From contig JAGNLW010000002.1 in assembly GCA_017999365.1 (NCBI GenBank), positions 305,348 through 369,347 on the forward strand: 64,000 nt of DNA, written 5' to 3'. Shown here piece by piece: positions 32,660 to 41,381 of this stretch. The translations under genes and the position numbers were made by a program. Within the stretch, counting starts at the first letter, position 1. The number at the start of each line of letters is the position of its first letter. Below the pieces are notes generated by a model that was not told the DNA's origin, ran no database searches, and was given only the letters and a program-made list of their open reading frames with translations. The DNA is from Candidatus Aminicenantota bacterium. Its GTDB lineage: Bacteria; Acidobacteriota; Aminicenantia; Aminicenantales; Saccharicenantaceae.

Positions 32660-32957
32660 TGGTCATCGAACGGGGGTTCGAAAAAAATCGGTTCTTCACC
32701 TAAAGGCGGAAGTCCCTCTCTCGGATTCTGGTTCGGGGATATCCTCTGGCTCCCCGGCCCCCCGGGCAGCGGGGAGCGAACCCAGGTGAGCGGACCAGGC
32801 AGGATCGGGACGGAGCACCCGTAGTCCCGATCCTGCGAAATATCGGAAAAAGCATTTTTTCACGATATTTCCCCCTCCTCCAGCAACGGGGATCTGCGAG
32901 GACAATCCCCTCACCACCTCGAGAGGGACAACCGAGAAGAGGCGCAGAACCGATTTA
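32660..32957 (+). ncRNA. Candidate structured non-coding RNA, family not identified
   Basis: After the promoter, the sequence folds into stacked hairpins: CGAAC/GTTCG at 32667-32680, GCTCCCCG/CGGGGAGC inside GGTTCG/CGAACC (about 32730-32782), GCAGGATCGGGAC/GTCCCGATCCTGC (about 32799-32835), GAAATATCG/CGATATTTC (about 32837-32871), and GGGGAT/ATCCCC (about 32888-32910). An 11-bp perfect long-range pairing (AAATCGGTTCT at 32685, AGAACCGATTT at 32946) would close the whole fold. No reading frame with native codon use crosses it. It lacks the conserved motifs of RNase P, tmRNA and SRP RNA that I can recognise. A 6S-like RNA is conceivable but unproven. Confidence 0.45.
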
Positions 32958-33076
32958 TCGTGCAATCATAAAAGAGGCAACGGACGGTGGCGGATTTCCG
33001 TTTATAGGGATGAGAGACGAGAATGGCGACCCAAGACCTCCTTTTCGATATCACCCATAGACCCCATTCCCCCTCC

Positions 33077-33114
33077 GAGACCGCTCCGGCCTGATGCCCG
33101 GCCGGGGCGGTCTC
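33077..33114 (+). terminator. Strong GC hairpin before the cobalamin riboswitch, possible terminator
   Basis: A nearly perfect stem: GAGACCGC plus CCGGCC pairs with GGCCGG plus GCGGTCTC, followed by CCGCTTT. The T-run is short, so intrinsic termination is uncertain. A 23-codon frame (ATG at 33023, stop at 33092-33094) ends inside it. Between 32958 and 33076 I see only a small ACGGA/TCCGT hairpin. Confidence 0.4.
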
Positions 33115-33151
33115 CCGCTTTGAAGACCTGGCCCTTTCTTCTTCCCTTTGC

Positions 33152-33312
33152 TATAATCCCTGCGGCTTGAGTCGAAGGGAAGTCCGTTAGAGACGGACAC
33201 AGCCCCCGCTACTGTAACCGGGGACGAATCCCGAGGGACGCCACGGCCGAAAGGCTGGAAGGCTCGGGAGGAGGACGATCCGGGAGTCAGGATACCTTCC
33301 GCGAGCCGCGCT
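33152..33312 (+). promoter_or_regulatory. Cobalamin (adenosylcobalamin) riboswitch with its -10 box, upstream of btuB
   Basis: A TATAAT at 33152-33157 precedes the aptamer. Its conserved blocks are GGGAAGTCCG, ACAGCCCCCGCTACTGTAA, CGAATCCCGA, GCCACGGCCGAAAGGCTGGAAGG and, at 33285-33296, the B12 box AGTCAGGATACC (a two-base variant of AGCCAGGAGACC). Downstream, at about 33350-33372, GGAGG lies inside a GGGGC/GCCCC hairpin just before the btuB ATG. Translation is therefore probably repressed when cobalamin is bound. Confidence 0.93.
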
Positions 33313-33375
33313 CGGCCGGTCTTCGGGTGGAAGACGGCGAACGAATACGGCGGGGGCGGAGGCGAAGCCCCTGCC

Positions 33376-35349
33376 ATGAACGCGCGCACGCCCTTCCCGG
33401 CGGCCTTCGGCGCCGGTCTCCCCGTCCTCGTCGCCCTCCTCGCCATCCTCTCCCCCGCCCTTCCGGCCCAGGACGCGCGCGACGGCGCGCCGCCCGTCCT
33501 CAAGCACGACGTCGTCGTCACGGCCACCCGCCTGGAGACGCCGGAGCGCAAGGTCGGCAGCTCCCTGACCGTCATCTCCGGCGAGGAGCTCCGCCGCGCC
33601 GGCAAGGCCTTCGTCCTCGAGGCCCTGGAATCCGTCCTCGGCCTGTCGACCGTCCGCAACGGCGGCCCCGGCGCCGCCTCCGCCGTCTTCGTCCGCGGCG
33701 CCGGGAGCGAGCACACCCTCGTCCTTCTCGACGGGCTCGAGCTCAACGATCCCATCAATCCGTCCCGCTCGTGCGACCTCGCCCACCTGGCCCTCGTCGA
33801 CGTCGAACGCGTCGAGGTCCTGCGCGGCCCGCAGGGCCTGCTCTACGGTTCGGACGCTCTCGGCGGGGTCGTCAACGTCATCACCCGCGCCGGCCGCGGC
33901 CGGCCCCGCCTGAGCCTGGGCGCGTCGGCGGGCTCGCTCCGCTCCCTCGGCGCCGACCTTTCGCTGTCCGGTTCGGGCCGGCGGACCGACTACGCCCTGT
34001 CCCTCGTCCACGAGCGGACGGCCGGGCTGTCGGCCGCTTCCTCGGCCTACGCCGGCAACACCGAGACGGACGGCTACCGCAACTTGACCCTGGCCGCCCG
34101 CTTCGGCTGGACGCCGCGGCCCTCGGACTCCGTGACCCTGACCGTCCGGGCCGTCCGCGACCGGACCGAGCTCGACAACTTCGGCGGGCCCGGCGGCGAC
34201 GATCCCAACAACGTCCAGGACTACGGCTCGCTCCTCGTCCGCGGTCAGTACCGCGGCCTGGCCGCGGCCGGGCGCTGGGAGCGCCTCCTCTCGGTCTCCT
34301 GGCTCGGGTCCGCCCGCGACAGCCTCAATCCGTTCGACGAGGCCCATCCCGCCGACCGCGAGGAAGGCGCCTTCCGCAGCGGCCTGGTCAAGATCGACTG
34401 GCAGAACAACCTCTTCCTCGGCCCGGCCCACACCCTGACGGCCGGGCTCGAGATCGAGGAGGAGCGCGGCCGTTCCGAGTACGTCGCCGAGAGCGCCTGG
34501 GGCCCGTCCGAGTCGGCCTTCCCCGCGGCCCGGGCCCGTTCGGCCGGCGCCTACGCGCTCGATCACTGGGAGGCCGGCGGCCGCTTCTTCGTCACGGCCG
34601 GGATCCGGGCCGAAACCCACAGCCTGTCCGGCGCCGCCCTGACCTTCCGCGTCGCGCCGGCCTTCCTCGTTCCGGCCACCGGGACCCGGCTCAAGGCCTC
34701 GTTCGGCACCGGCTTCAAGTCGCCTTCGCTCTACCAGCTCCACGCCCCGGCCACGTCCTGGGGCCCTATCGGCAACCCGGGGCTCCGTCCCGAGCGGGCC
34801 GCCGGCTGGGACGCCGGGCTCGAGCAGCGCTTCGCCGACGGACGCGTCGTCCTCGGACTGACCGCGTTCGGGAACGACTTCCGCGACCTCGTCGACTTCG
34901 ACACGGCGACCGGCTACGTCAACATCGGCCGGGCCCGGACGCGCGGGCTCGAGGCCTCGCTCGAGGCCCGGCCGTCCCCGGGCCTGCGCCTGGCCGCGGC
35001 CTACACGCGGCTCTCGGCCCGCGACCTCGACGCCGGGACGGCGCTCGTCCGCCGGCCGCGCGACCGGGTCTCGGCCGACCTCGGCCTGCGCCTGTTCCGC
35101 TCCGTCGACCTGGCCGTCTCGGGACTGTGGACGGGGCGCCGTCCCGACCGCGACTACAGCGCCTATCCCGCCGCGACCGTCGTCCTGGCCCCTTATCTCC
35201 TGCTCGACGCCGTCGTCTCGGCCCCGGCCGGCCCGCGCTTCACGGTCTTCGCCCGCGTCTCCAACATCCTCGACGCCCGCTACGAGACGGTCTGGGGGTA
35301 CGGCACGCCGGGCCGCACGGTCCGGGCCGGCCTGCGCCTGGCCCTCTGA
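33376..35349 (+). CDS. btuB: TonB-dependent cobalamin receptor, BtuB type
   Basis: A 657-aa outer-membrane receptor. Signal peptide is up to about residue 32 (ALLAILSPALPAQ), with the TonB-box-like DVVVTATR next. The plug domain runs to about residue 175 (SLTVISGEELRRAG, VFVRGAGSEHTLVLLDGLELNDP, VEVLRGPQGLLYGSDALGGVVNVIT). The beta-barrel ends in a strand with terminal hydrophobic residues (GLRLAL). The acidic LDNFGGPGGDDPNN loop could bind calcium, as in BtuB. The riboswitch immediately upstream supports vitamin B12 as substrate. No btuCDF genes are in the window. Confidence 0.9.
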   Translation: MNARTPFPAAFGAGLPVLVALLAILSPALPAQDARDGAPPVLKHDVVVTATRLETPERKVGSSLTVISGEELRRAGKAFVLEALESVLGLSTVRNGGPGAASAVFVRGAGSEHTLVLLDGLELNDPINPSRSCDLAHLALVDVERVEVLRGPQGLLYGSDALGGVVNVITRAGRGRPRLSLGASAGSLRSLGADLSLSGSGRRTDYALSLVHERTAGLSAASSAYAGNTETDGYRNLTLAARFGWTPRPSDSVTLTVRAVRDRTELDNFGGPGGDDPNNVQDYGSLLVRGQYRGLAAAGRWERLLSVSWLGSARDSLNPFDEAHPADREEGAFRSGLVKIDWQNNLFLGPAHTLTAGLEIEEERGRSEYVAESAWGPSESAFPAARARSAGAYALDHWEAGGRFFVTAGIRAETHSLSGAALTFRVAPAFLVPATGTRLKASFGTGFKSPSLYQLHAPATSWGPIGNPGLRPERAAGWDAGLEQRFADGRVVLGLTAFGNDFRDLVDFDTATGYVNIGRARTRGLEASLEARPSPGLRLAAAYTRLSARDLDAGTALVRRPRDRVSADLGLRLFRSVDLAVSGLWTGRRPDRDYSAYPAATVVLAPYLLLDAVVSAPAGPRFTVFARVSNILDARYETVWGYGTPGRTVRAGLRLAL

Positions 35350-35423
35350 GCCGCGCCGGCCTCTTGAAAACGCCGGCCCCCGGGAGGACAATAGGGGGCT
35401 GATCGGAACGCCCCGGAGGCCCC

Positions 35424-38111
35424 ATGGACATCCTCTCGCTCGACGCGATCTTCAAACCCCAGCGCATCGCTCTCGTCGGGGTCAGCCCGAATCCCAAGAG
35501 CGTCAGCGCCAAGATCCTGGCCAACCTCGTCGGCGGCGGCTTCCGCGGCGTCGTCTACCCGGTCAACCCCACGACCGAGGCCGTCATGGGCATCCCCTGC
35601 TTCCCCGACGTCCGAGCCCTGCCCAAGCCGGCCGACCTCGGCATCCTGTGCGCCCCGGCCGCCCAGGTCCCCGCCCTGGTCCGGGAGTGCGGCGAGGCCG
35701 GCCTGCGCGGCCTCATCGTCGTCTCGGCCGGTTTCCGCGAGACCGGCCCGGCCGGCCTGGCCCTCGAGGAGGCCCTGCTCGCCGAGGCCCGGCGCTTCGA
35801 GGGCCTGCGCGTCCTCGGCCCCAACTGCCTCGGCCTCATCTCTCCCGGCCGCTCCCTCAACGCCAGCTTCGCCGGGGCCATGCCGCGGCCGGGCCACGTC
35901 GCCTTCGTCTCCCAGTCGGGGGCCCTGTGCACCTCGGTCCTCGATTGGGCGGCCGAGGAGAGGATCGGCTTCTCCCACTTCGTCTCGACCGGCAACATGG
36001 TCGACGTCGACTTCGGCGACCTCATCGACTACCTCGGCGAGGACGAGGAGACCAAGTCCATCATCCTCTACGTCGAGTCCGTACGGGACGCCCGCAAGTT
36101 CATGACCGCCGGCCGGGCCTTCGCCCGGATGAAGCCCATCGTCGTCTACAAGGCCGGCCGCTTCGCCGAGTCGGCCGCCGCGGCCGCCTCCCACACCGGG
36201 GCCCTGGCCGGCGAGGACGCCGTCTACGACGCGGCCTTCCGGCGCATGGGGCTGGCCCGGGTCAACGACATCGGCGAAATCTTCGACTGCGTCGACCTCC
36301 TCGGCCGCTCCAAGGTGCCGCAGGGGCCGCGGCTGGCCGTCCTGACCAACGCGGGCGGCCCGGCCGTCATGGCCACCGACGCCCTGGTCGCGGCCGGCGG
36401 CGCGCTGGCCCGGCTGGCCGAAGCCACCGTCGACGGCCTCAGGGAGAACATCCCGCCGCAGGGCTCGCCGCGCAACCCCGTGGACGTCCTCGGCGACGCC
36501 AAGTCCAAGCTCGTGGCCAAGGCCGCCCGCATCGTCCTCGAGGACCCCGGCGTCGACGCCCTCCTCGTCATCGTCACGCCCCAAGCCATGACCAACCCCA
36601 CGGCCATCGCCAAGGAGGTCGCGGCCCTGGCCGCGGCGACGCCCAAGCCCGTCCTGGCCGCCTGGCTCGGCGGGGCGGCCATGCGCGAGGGCACCAACCT
36701 CCTTAACGAGGCCGGCGTCCCCACGTACCCGACGCCCGAACAGGCCGTCAACGCCTTCATGACCCTGGTCTCCTACTCCCGCGACCTCGGGGCCCTCTAC
36801 GAGACGCCCAAGGACATCTCCGTCGACTTCCCGGTCGACCGGGCCGAGATCCGCGCCCGCTATGCCGGCCCGCTCGCCGCGGCCGCCGGGCCGCTCGCAG
36901 AGACGCTGTCCAAAGAGGTCCTGGCGGCCTACGGCATCCCGGTCACGCGGCCCGTGCCGGCGGCCACCGCCGAAGAGGCCGTCCGGGCCGCGGAGGAGGC
37001 CGGCTTCCCGGTCGTCCTCAAGGTCCTGTCCCCGGACATCACCCACAAAACGGACGTCGGCGGCGTGGCCCTCGACCTGGACGGCGCGGACGCGGTCCGG
37101 GCCGCCTTCGGGGCCATGATGGAGACCGTGGCCAGCCGGGCCCCGGGCGCGCGCCTCGAGGGCGTCACCGTGCAGAAGATGGTCCGGGCCCGCGACGGCG
37201 TCGAGATGATCCTCGGGGTCAAGAAGGACCCGACCTTCGGCACGGTCGTCATGGCCGGCATGGGCGGCACGGCGGCCGAGATCTACCGCGACCGGTCGAT
37301 CGGCTTCCCGCCTCTCAACGAGCGGCTGGCCCGGCGCATGCTGGACGGCCTGCGGATGAAGCCCCTGCTCGAGGGCTTCCGGGGCCGCCCCCGGGCCGCC
37401 GTCGACAAGCTCGTCGAGACCCTGGTCCGCCTCTCCTACCTGGCCGCCGACCTGCCCGAGGTGGCCGAGCTCGACATCAATCCCCTGCTCGTCACGCCGG
37501 ACGGGGTGATGGCCCTCGACGCCCGGATCGTCGGCGACCCGGGGGCGGCCGAGGACCCCAAGCGCCCGTACGCCCACCTGGCCCTGCGCCCCTATCCCGA
37601 GGAGTTCGTCCGCCGGGTCCGCATGCGGGACGGCACGCCGATCACCCTGCGGCCCATCAAGCCGGAGGACGAGCCGCTCTGGCTGGCCCTGCTCTCGAGC
37701 TGCTCGCGCGAGTCGATCTACTCCCGCTTCCGCTACTTCTTCTTCTGGCAGTCCCACGACGTGGCCAGCCGCTACTGCTACATCGACTACGACCGGGAAC
37801 TGGCCATCGTGGCCGAGACGGGCGAGGGGGACGGCCGCAGGCTCGTCGGCGTCGGGCGCCTGGTCGCCGAGCCCGGCCGCGCCAAGGCCGAGTACGCCGT
37901 GCTCGTCCAGGACGCCTGGCAGGACCGGGGCCTGGGCGGCCTCCTGACCGACACCTGCACGGACATCGCCCGGCAGTGGGGCATCCGCACGCTGACGGCC
38001 ATCACGACGACGGACAATCCGCGCATGGTGGCCGTGTTCGAGAAGCGCGGCTTCCGGGTCGTCAACGACCTGGCCACCTCGCTCGTCGAGGTCTCGAAGG
38101 ACCTAGTCTAG
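35424..38111 (+). CDS. NDP-forming acyl-CoA synthetase fused to a GNAT domain (Pat/YfiQ-like architecture)
   Basis: An 895-aa protein. Order: CoA-binding domain (IALVGVSPNPKSV), succinyl-CoA ligase-like domains, ATP-grasp domain (about residues 490-715: VLKVLSPDITHKTDVGGVAL, LDINPLLV), then a GNAT domain (about residues 735-890, with DAWQDRGLGGLLTD as the acetyl-CoA loop). Members of this architecture in enterobacteria (Pat/YfiQ) acetylate acetyl-CoA synthetase and have a non-catalytic synthetase part. Here ASHTGALAGEDAVYDAAF keeps the His that is phosphorylated in ADP-forming acetyl-CoA synthetases, so the synthetase half may be active. GGAGG precedes the ATG. The 3' end overlaps the convergent GH35 gene by 9 bp. 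Confidence 0.9.
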   Translation: MDILSLDAIFKPQRIALVGVSPNPKSVSAKILANLVGGGFRGVVYPVNPTTEAVMGIPCFPDVRALPKPADLGILCAPAAQVPALVRECGEAGLRGLIVVSAGFRETGPAGLALEEALLAEARRFEGLRVLGPNCLGLISPGRSLNASFAGAMPRPGHVAFVSQSGALCTSVLDWAAEERIGFSHFVSTGNMVDVDFGDLIDYLGEDEETKSIILYVESVRDARKFMTAGRAFARMKPIVVYKAGRFAESAAAAASHTGALAGEDAVYDAAFRRMGLARVNDIGEIFDCVDLLGRSKVPQGPRLAVLTNAGGPAVMATDALVAAGGALARLAEATVDGLRENIPPQGSPRNPVDVLGDAKSKLVAKAARIVLEDPGVDALLVIVTPQAMTNPTAIAKEVAALAAATPKPVLAAWLGGAAMREGTNLLNEAGVPTYPTPEQAVNAFMTLVSYSRDLGALYETPKDISVDFPVDRAEIRARYAGPLAAAAGPLAETLSKEVLAAYGIPVTRPVPAATAEEAVRAAEEAGFPVVLKVLSPDITHKTDVGGVALDLDGADAVRAAFGAMMETVASRAPGARLEGVTVQKMVRARDGVEMILGVKKDPTFGTVVMAGMGGTAAEIYRDRSIGFPPLNERLARRMLDGLRMKPLLEGFRGRPRAAVDKLVETLVRLSYLAADLPEVAELDINPLLVTPDGVMALDARIVGDPGAAEDPKRPYAHLALRPYPEEFVRRVRMRDGTPITLRPIKPEDEPLWLALLSSCSRESIYSRFRYFFFWQSHDVASRYCYIDYDRELAIVAETGEGDGRRLVGVGRLVAEPGRAKAEYAVLVQDAWQDRGLGGLLTDTCTDIARQWGIRTLTAITTTDNPRMVAVFEKRGFRVVNDLATSLVEVSKDLV

Positions 38112-39914
38112 GTCCGTGAAGCCGGCGACCGTCGCCGGCGCGAGGGCGTGGAGGTCGAAGACGACGATCTCGTTCGCGCCCGTCCGCAGGAAGGTCCCCG
38201 GGCAGAAGAGCCGCTTCTGCGGCCCGATGTCCCAGTACCGGCCCAGGTTGTGGCCGTTGACCCAGACGACCCCCTTCCGCCAGCCGCTCATGTCGAGGTA
38301 AGTGTCGCCGACCGTCCCCAGGTCGAACGCGCCGCGGAAGAAGTTGCCCGGGCGCTCGGCCGGACGGCGGGTGTAGCGCAGCAGGCGCAGGTAGTCGCCG
38401 TCCATGGGAAGCGGGTGGACGTCCCAGCCCATGAGGGTCATGGCGTTGAGGGTGACCCGCTCCGTGATGCCCTTGCGGTCGACGAGGCGCGGCCCGTAGT
38501 TGATGCGGCCCATGGCCTCGACGAGGATGTCGAGGGTCTCGTTGGCCGGCTGGGCCTTGGGCAGGTCGAGCGCCGCCGTCTCCCCTTTGGTCCGGTCGAG
38601 GGCCCCGACGTAGCGCCCGTCGGCGAAGACGGTGGCGTAGTCGCGGAGGTCGGTCACCGCGAGCTTGCCGCCGCGGTGGCCGAGGAGCTTCGTCCGGTAG
38701 AGGATGAAGCCGTGGTTCTGGCCGTAGGACTCCATCGGGCCGGGCTGGGCCGACCGGACGGCCGGCGGCAGGTTGTCGAAAACGGAGGCGGCCTCGTCGA
38801 AGGCGATGGGCGGGACGGCGATCGTCCGGATGGGCTCCGGCAGCCCGCGCGGGTCGGCCCCGCCGGGCCGGTAGCGGGCCACGAGCTCCCGGATGGCGAA
38901 GAACTTCGGGGTCGGCCGGCCGGCCTCGTCGAGGGGCGCGTCGTAATCGTAGCTCGTCACGTCGGGCTGGTACTTGTCGCCGAAATTGGCCCCGGCCCAG
39001 AAGCCGAAGTTCGTGCCGCCGTGGAACATGTACAGGCTGAAGGATTTGCCGTGGTCGAGGAGCCAGCGCAGGTCGGGCAGGAACTCCTCGGTCTTGACCC
39101 GGGCCCAATCCTCTCCCCAGTGGGTCAGCCAGCCGGGGTAGAGCTCGCTGCAGAAGACCGGCACGCCGCGCTCGAGACGGGCGGCCTCGGCGAAGTCCTT
39201 CTCCGAGGTCCCCGGGTCGAGCCCGATGGCGCAGCCGGGGAGAGAGCCGGCCTCGAGCATGTACGGGGTGGCCCCGTCGGCGGTGAAGAACGGCACCTCG
39301 ATCCCGGCGCTCTCCCAGAAACCCTTGAGGGCCGTCATGTAGTCGCGGTCGTTGCCGTAGCTGCCGTACTCGTTCTCGATCTGGACCATGAGCACCGGGC
39401 CGCCTGCGTGGACCTGGAGGTCGCGGATGACCGAAGCGATCTTCCCGACGTAGCTCTCGCAGGCGGCGAGATAGCGCGGGTCGGAGCAGCGGACCTTGAT
39501 GTCGGGCGTCCGCAGGAGCCAGGCCGGCAGGCCGCCGAAGTCCCACTCGGCGCAGGCGTAGGGGCCGGGCCGGACGATGACCCAGAGGCCCAGCCGCTGG
39601 GCCGTCCGGATGAAAGCCCCGAGGTCGTTCCCGCCGGTGAGGTCCCACTGCCCGGGCTCGGGCTCGAGGGCGTTCCAGAAGACGTAGGTGCCGACCGTGT
39701 TGAGGCCGGCCGCCCGGACTTTCATCAGCCGGTCGGCCCAGTACTCGCGCGGGATGCGCTGGTAGTGGATCTCGCCGGCCATGATCCGGAACGGCTTGCC
39801 GTCGAGGAGGAACTCGTCCCGACCCAGCTTGAAGGTATGGGCCGGCGCGGCCAGCCCGGGCAGGGCTGCGGACAGGAGCGCGGCGGCGACGGCCGCCCGG
39901 AGCGTCGTTGTCAT
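38103..39914 (-). CDS. Exported GH35 beta-galactosidase
   Basis: A 603-aa glycoside hydrolase with an N-terminal signal peptide (AAVAAALLSAALPGLAAPA). The GH35 catalytic TIM barrel is clear: GEIHYQRIPREYWADRL, WVIVRPGPYACAEWDFGGLPAWLL, the acid/base Glu in MVQIENEYGSYG, the nucleophile Glu in FCSELYPGWLTHWGE, and YMFHGGTNFGFWAGA. C-terminal beta-sandwich domains follow (GRINYGPRLVDRKGITERV, GVVWVNGHNLGRYWDIGPQ). I chose the ATG at 39914 because GAGGAG lies 6 nt upstream. Secreted galactoside degradation is likely, and the outer-membrane barrel gene is divergent from it. Confidence 0.94.
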   Translation of the reverse strand: MTTTLRAAVAAALLSAALPGLAAPAHTFKLGRDEFLLDGKPFRIMAGEIHYQRIPREYWADRLMKVRAAGLNTVGTYVFWNALEPEPGQWDLTGGNDLGAFIRTAQRLGLWVIVRPGPYACAEWDFGGLPAWLLRTPDIKVRCSDPRYLAACESYVGKIASVIRDLQVHAGGPVLMVQIENEYGSYGNDRDYMTALKGFWESAGIEVPFFTADGATPYMLEAGSLPGCAIGLDPGTSEKDFAEAARLERGVPVFCSELYPGWLTHWGEDWARVKTEEFLPDLRWLLDHGKSFSLYMFHGGTNFGFWAGANFGDKYQPDVTSYDYDAPLDEAGRPTPKFFAIRELVARYRPGGADPRGLPEPIRTIAVPPIAFDEAASVFDNLPPAVRSAQPGPMESYGQNHGFILYRTKLLGHRGGKLAVTDLRDYATVFADGRYVGALDRTKGETAALDLPKAQPANETLDILVEAMGRINYGPRLVDRKGITERVTLNAMTLMGWDVHPLPMDGDYLRLLRYTRRPAERPGNFFRGAFDLGTVGDTYLDMSGWRKGVVWVNGHNLGRYWDIGPQKRLFCPGTFLRTGANEIVVFDLHALAPATVAGFTDLD

Positions 39915-39962
39915 GGCTTCTCCTCGGTCGGAAATGTCCCGGCTACCGGATTCTACCATATT

Positions 39963-39990
39963 TTGAAATCGTCCCCGGGGCCGCTATAAT
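39963..39990 (+). promoter_or_regulatory. Predicted sigma-70 promoter of the porin-like gene
   Basis: TTGAAA, a 16-bp spacer, then a perfect TATAAT. The -10 box ends 18 nt before the ATG at 40009, and GGAGGAG lies between them. Confidence 0.7.
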
Positions 39991-40008
39991 CCTCCCCGGA
40001 GGAGCCCC

Positions 40009-41286
40009 ATGAGCACACGCCCCGCCGCGCCGGCCGCGGCCGGTCTCGCCCTGGCCGCCGCGCTCGTCATGGCCGCCGCGCGCCCCGCCGCGGCCCAGTC
40101 GGAGGAGAAGAAGCCCGTCTTCGGCATCTCCTTCTCCGGCTTCGTCAAGACGGACATCTTCTACGACACCCGCCAGACCGTCAGCATCCGCGAGGGCCAT
40201 TTCCTCCTCTACCCCAAGGCCCTCCTGGCCGCCCCCGACGGCGGCGACGTCAACGGCCGCGGCAGCTTCAACATCCTCTCGGTCCAGACCCGCCTGGCCG
40301 GGAAGATCACCGGCCCGGACGCCCTGGGGGCCAAGACCTCGGCCTACCTGGAAGCCGAGTTCTTCGGCACCGCGGACGCCGACATCAACGGCTTCCGCCT
40401 CCGCCACGGCTACCTCAAGCTCGAATGGCAGCGGTCCGAGCTCATGATCGGCCAGTACTGGCACCCCATGTTCGTCATCGAGAGCTTCCCCGACGTCGTC
40501 TCCTTCAACACCGGCGCGCCGTTCCAGCCCTTCAACCGCAGCCCTCAGGTCCGCTACACCGTCAAGCTCGGCGGCGTCGGCCTGACGGCCACCGCCCTGG
40601 CCCAGCGCGACTTCCTCAGCAACGGGCCGGACGGGACGACCTCGGCCTACCTCCGCAACGCGGCCCTGCCGGAATTCAACCTCAAGCTCCAATACACCGC
40701 CAAGAGCGAGGCCCGCAAGACCGAGACCGTGGCCGGCCTCGGGGCCGACGTCATGAAGCTCTCGCCGCGGATCGTCACCGCCGCCGGCTACGAGACGGAC
40801 GAATCCATCACCGGCCTCGCGGCCATGGCCTTCTTCAAGCAGCGCTGGGCCAAGGCCACATGGAAGGCCGAGGCCGTCTGGGGCCAGAACCTCCATCACC
40901 TGACCATGCTCGGCGGCTACGCCGTCCGCGGCGTCGTCGACGAGGTCCGCCTGGACTGGGCCTACACGCCCGTGCGGACGCTCGCCGCCTGGACGGAGAT
41001 CATGACCAACGGCACCCGCTGGCAGGCCGGCCTGTTCGCGGGGTATTCCAGGAACCTCGGATCCCCCGACGAGATCACCGGGGCCAACTACGCCCGCGGC
41101 TTCAACATCGACCGGCTCTACCGGCTCGCTCCGCGGCTCGTCCACAACGCCGGCAAGATGCGCTTCGCCGGCGAGGTCGAGTGGACGGCGGCCTCCTACG
41201 GCATCCCGGACGCCTTCGGCAAGGTCCGCGAGGCCCGTTTCGTCCGCAACCTCCGGCTCCTGCTGGCGGCCTACTATTTCTTCTAG
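40009..41286 (+). CDS. Outer-membrane beta-barrel (porin-like) protein
   Basis: A 425-aa exported protein with a signal peptide ending near AAAQS (residue about 30). GISFSGFVKTDIFYDTRQTV begins the first strand, alternating polar and aromatic/hydrophobic residues continue throughout, and the C-terminus LLLAAYYFF ends in Phe, as expected for Bam-inserted barrels. Conserved-looking parts are NGFRLRHGYLKLEWQRSELMIGQYWHPMF. No specific family is recognised with certainty; DcaP-like or general porins are possible. The solute is unknown. The neighbouring beta-galactosidase suggests a sugar, by inference only. Confidence 0.78.
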   Translation: MSTRPAAPAAAGLALAAALVMAAARPAAAQSEEKKPVFGISFSGFVKTDIFYDTRQTVSIREGHFLLYPKALLAAPDGGDVNGRGSFNILSVQTRLAGKITGPDALGAKTSAYLEAEFFGTADADINGFRLRHGYLKLEWQRSELMIGQYWHPMFVIESFPDVVSFNTGAPFQPFNRSPQVRYTVKLGGVGLTATALAQRDFLSNGPDGTTSAYLRNAALPEFNLKLQYTAKSEARKTETVAGLGADVMKLSPRIVTAAGYETDESITGLAAMAFFKQRWAKATWKAEAVWGQNLHHLTMLGGYAVRGVVDEVRLDWAYTPVRTLAAWTEIMTNGTRWQAGLFAGYSRNLGSPDEITGANYARGFNIDRLYRLAPRLVHNAGKMRFAGEVEWTAASYGIPDAFGKVREARFVRNLRLLLAAYYFF

Positions 41287-41300
41287 ATATGTAACATATC
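41286..41300. promoter_or_regulatory. Perfect 15-bp palindrome, possible activator site for the sigma-54 promoter
   Basis: GATATGTAACATATC has 6-bp arms around TAA and overlaps the last base of the porin gene. Its centre is about 100 bp upstream of the predicted start from the sigma-54 promoter at 41366-41381, the usual distance for an enhancer-binding-protein site. Only one copy is seen, so this is tentative. Confidence 0.45.
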
Positions 41301-41336
41301 ATTACGTCCGGCCGTATATATCCTGTGAGCCGAAGG

Positions 41337-41364
41337 CCGCCCTCCCCTGAGAGGCGGTTTTTTT
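41337..41364 (+). terminator. Intrinsic terminator of the porin-like gene
   Basis: The stem CCGCC-CTC pairs with GAG-A-GGCGG, followed by seven T. It insulates the porin gene from the downstream sigma-54 promoter, which begins 2 nt after the T-run. Confidence 0.85.
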
Positions 41365-41365
41365 A

Positions 41366-41381
41366 TGGCACGCAAGTTGCT
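41366..41381 (+). promoter_or_regulatory. Sigma-54 (RpoN) promoter of the paralogous barrel-protein operon
   Basis: TGGCACG-CAAG-TTGCT matches the consensus TGGCACR-N4-TTGCW at every defined position. It lies 66 nt before the ATG at 41447, and AAGGAG lies 7 nt before that ATG. Transcription would need RpoN and an enhancer-binding ATPase, neither of which is encoded in this window. Confidence 0.88.

Noticed and set aside
32685..32957. Similarity of CAGAACCGATTTATCG to the 3' conserved region of RNase P RNA, with a matching 5' arm
   Set aside because: The 240 nt between the arms lack the other universally conserved RNase P motifs and the region is too short; the resemblance is most likely chance.
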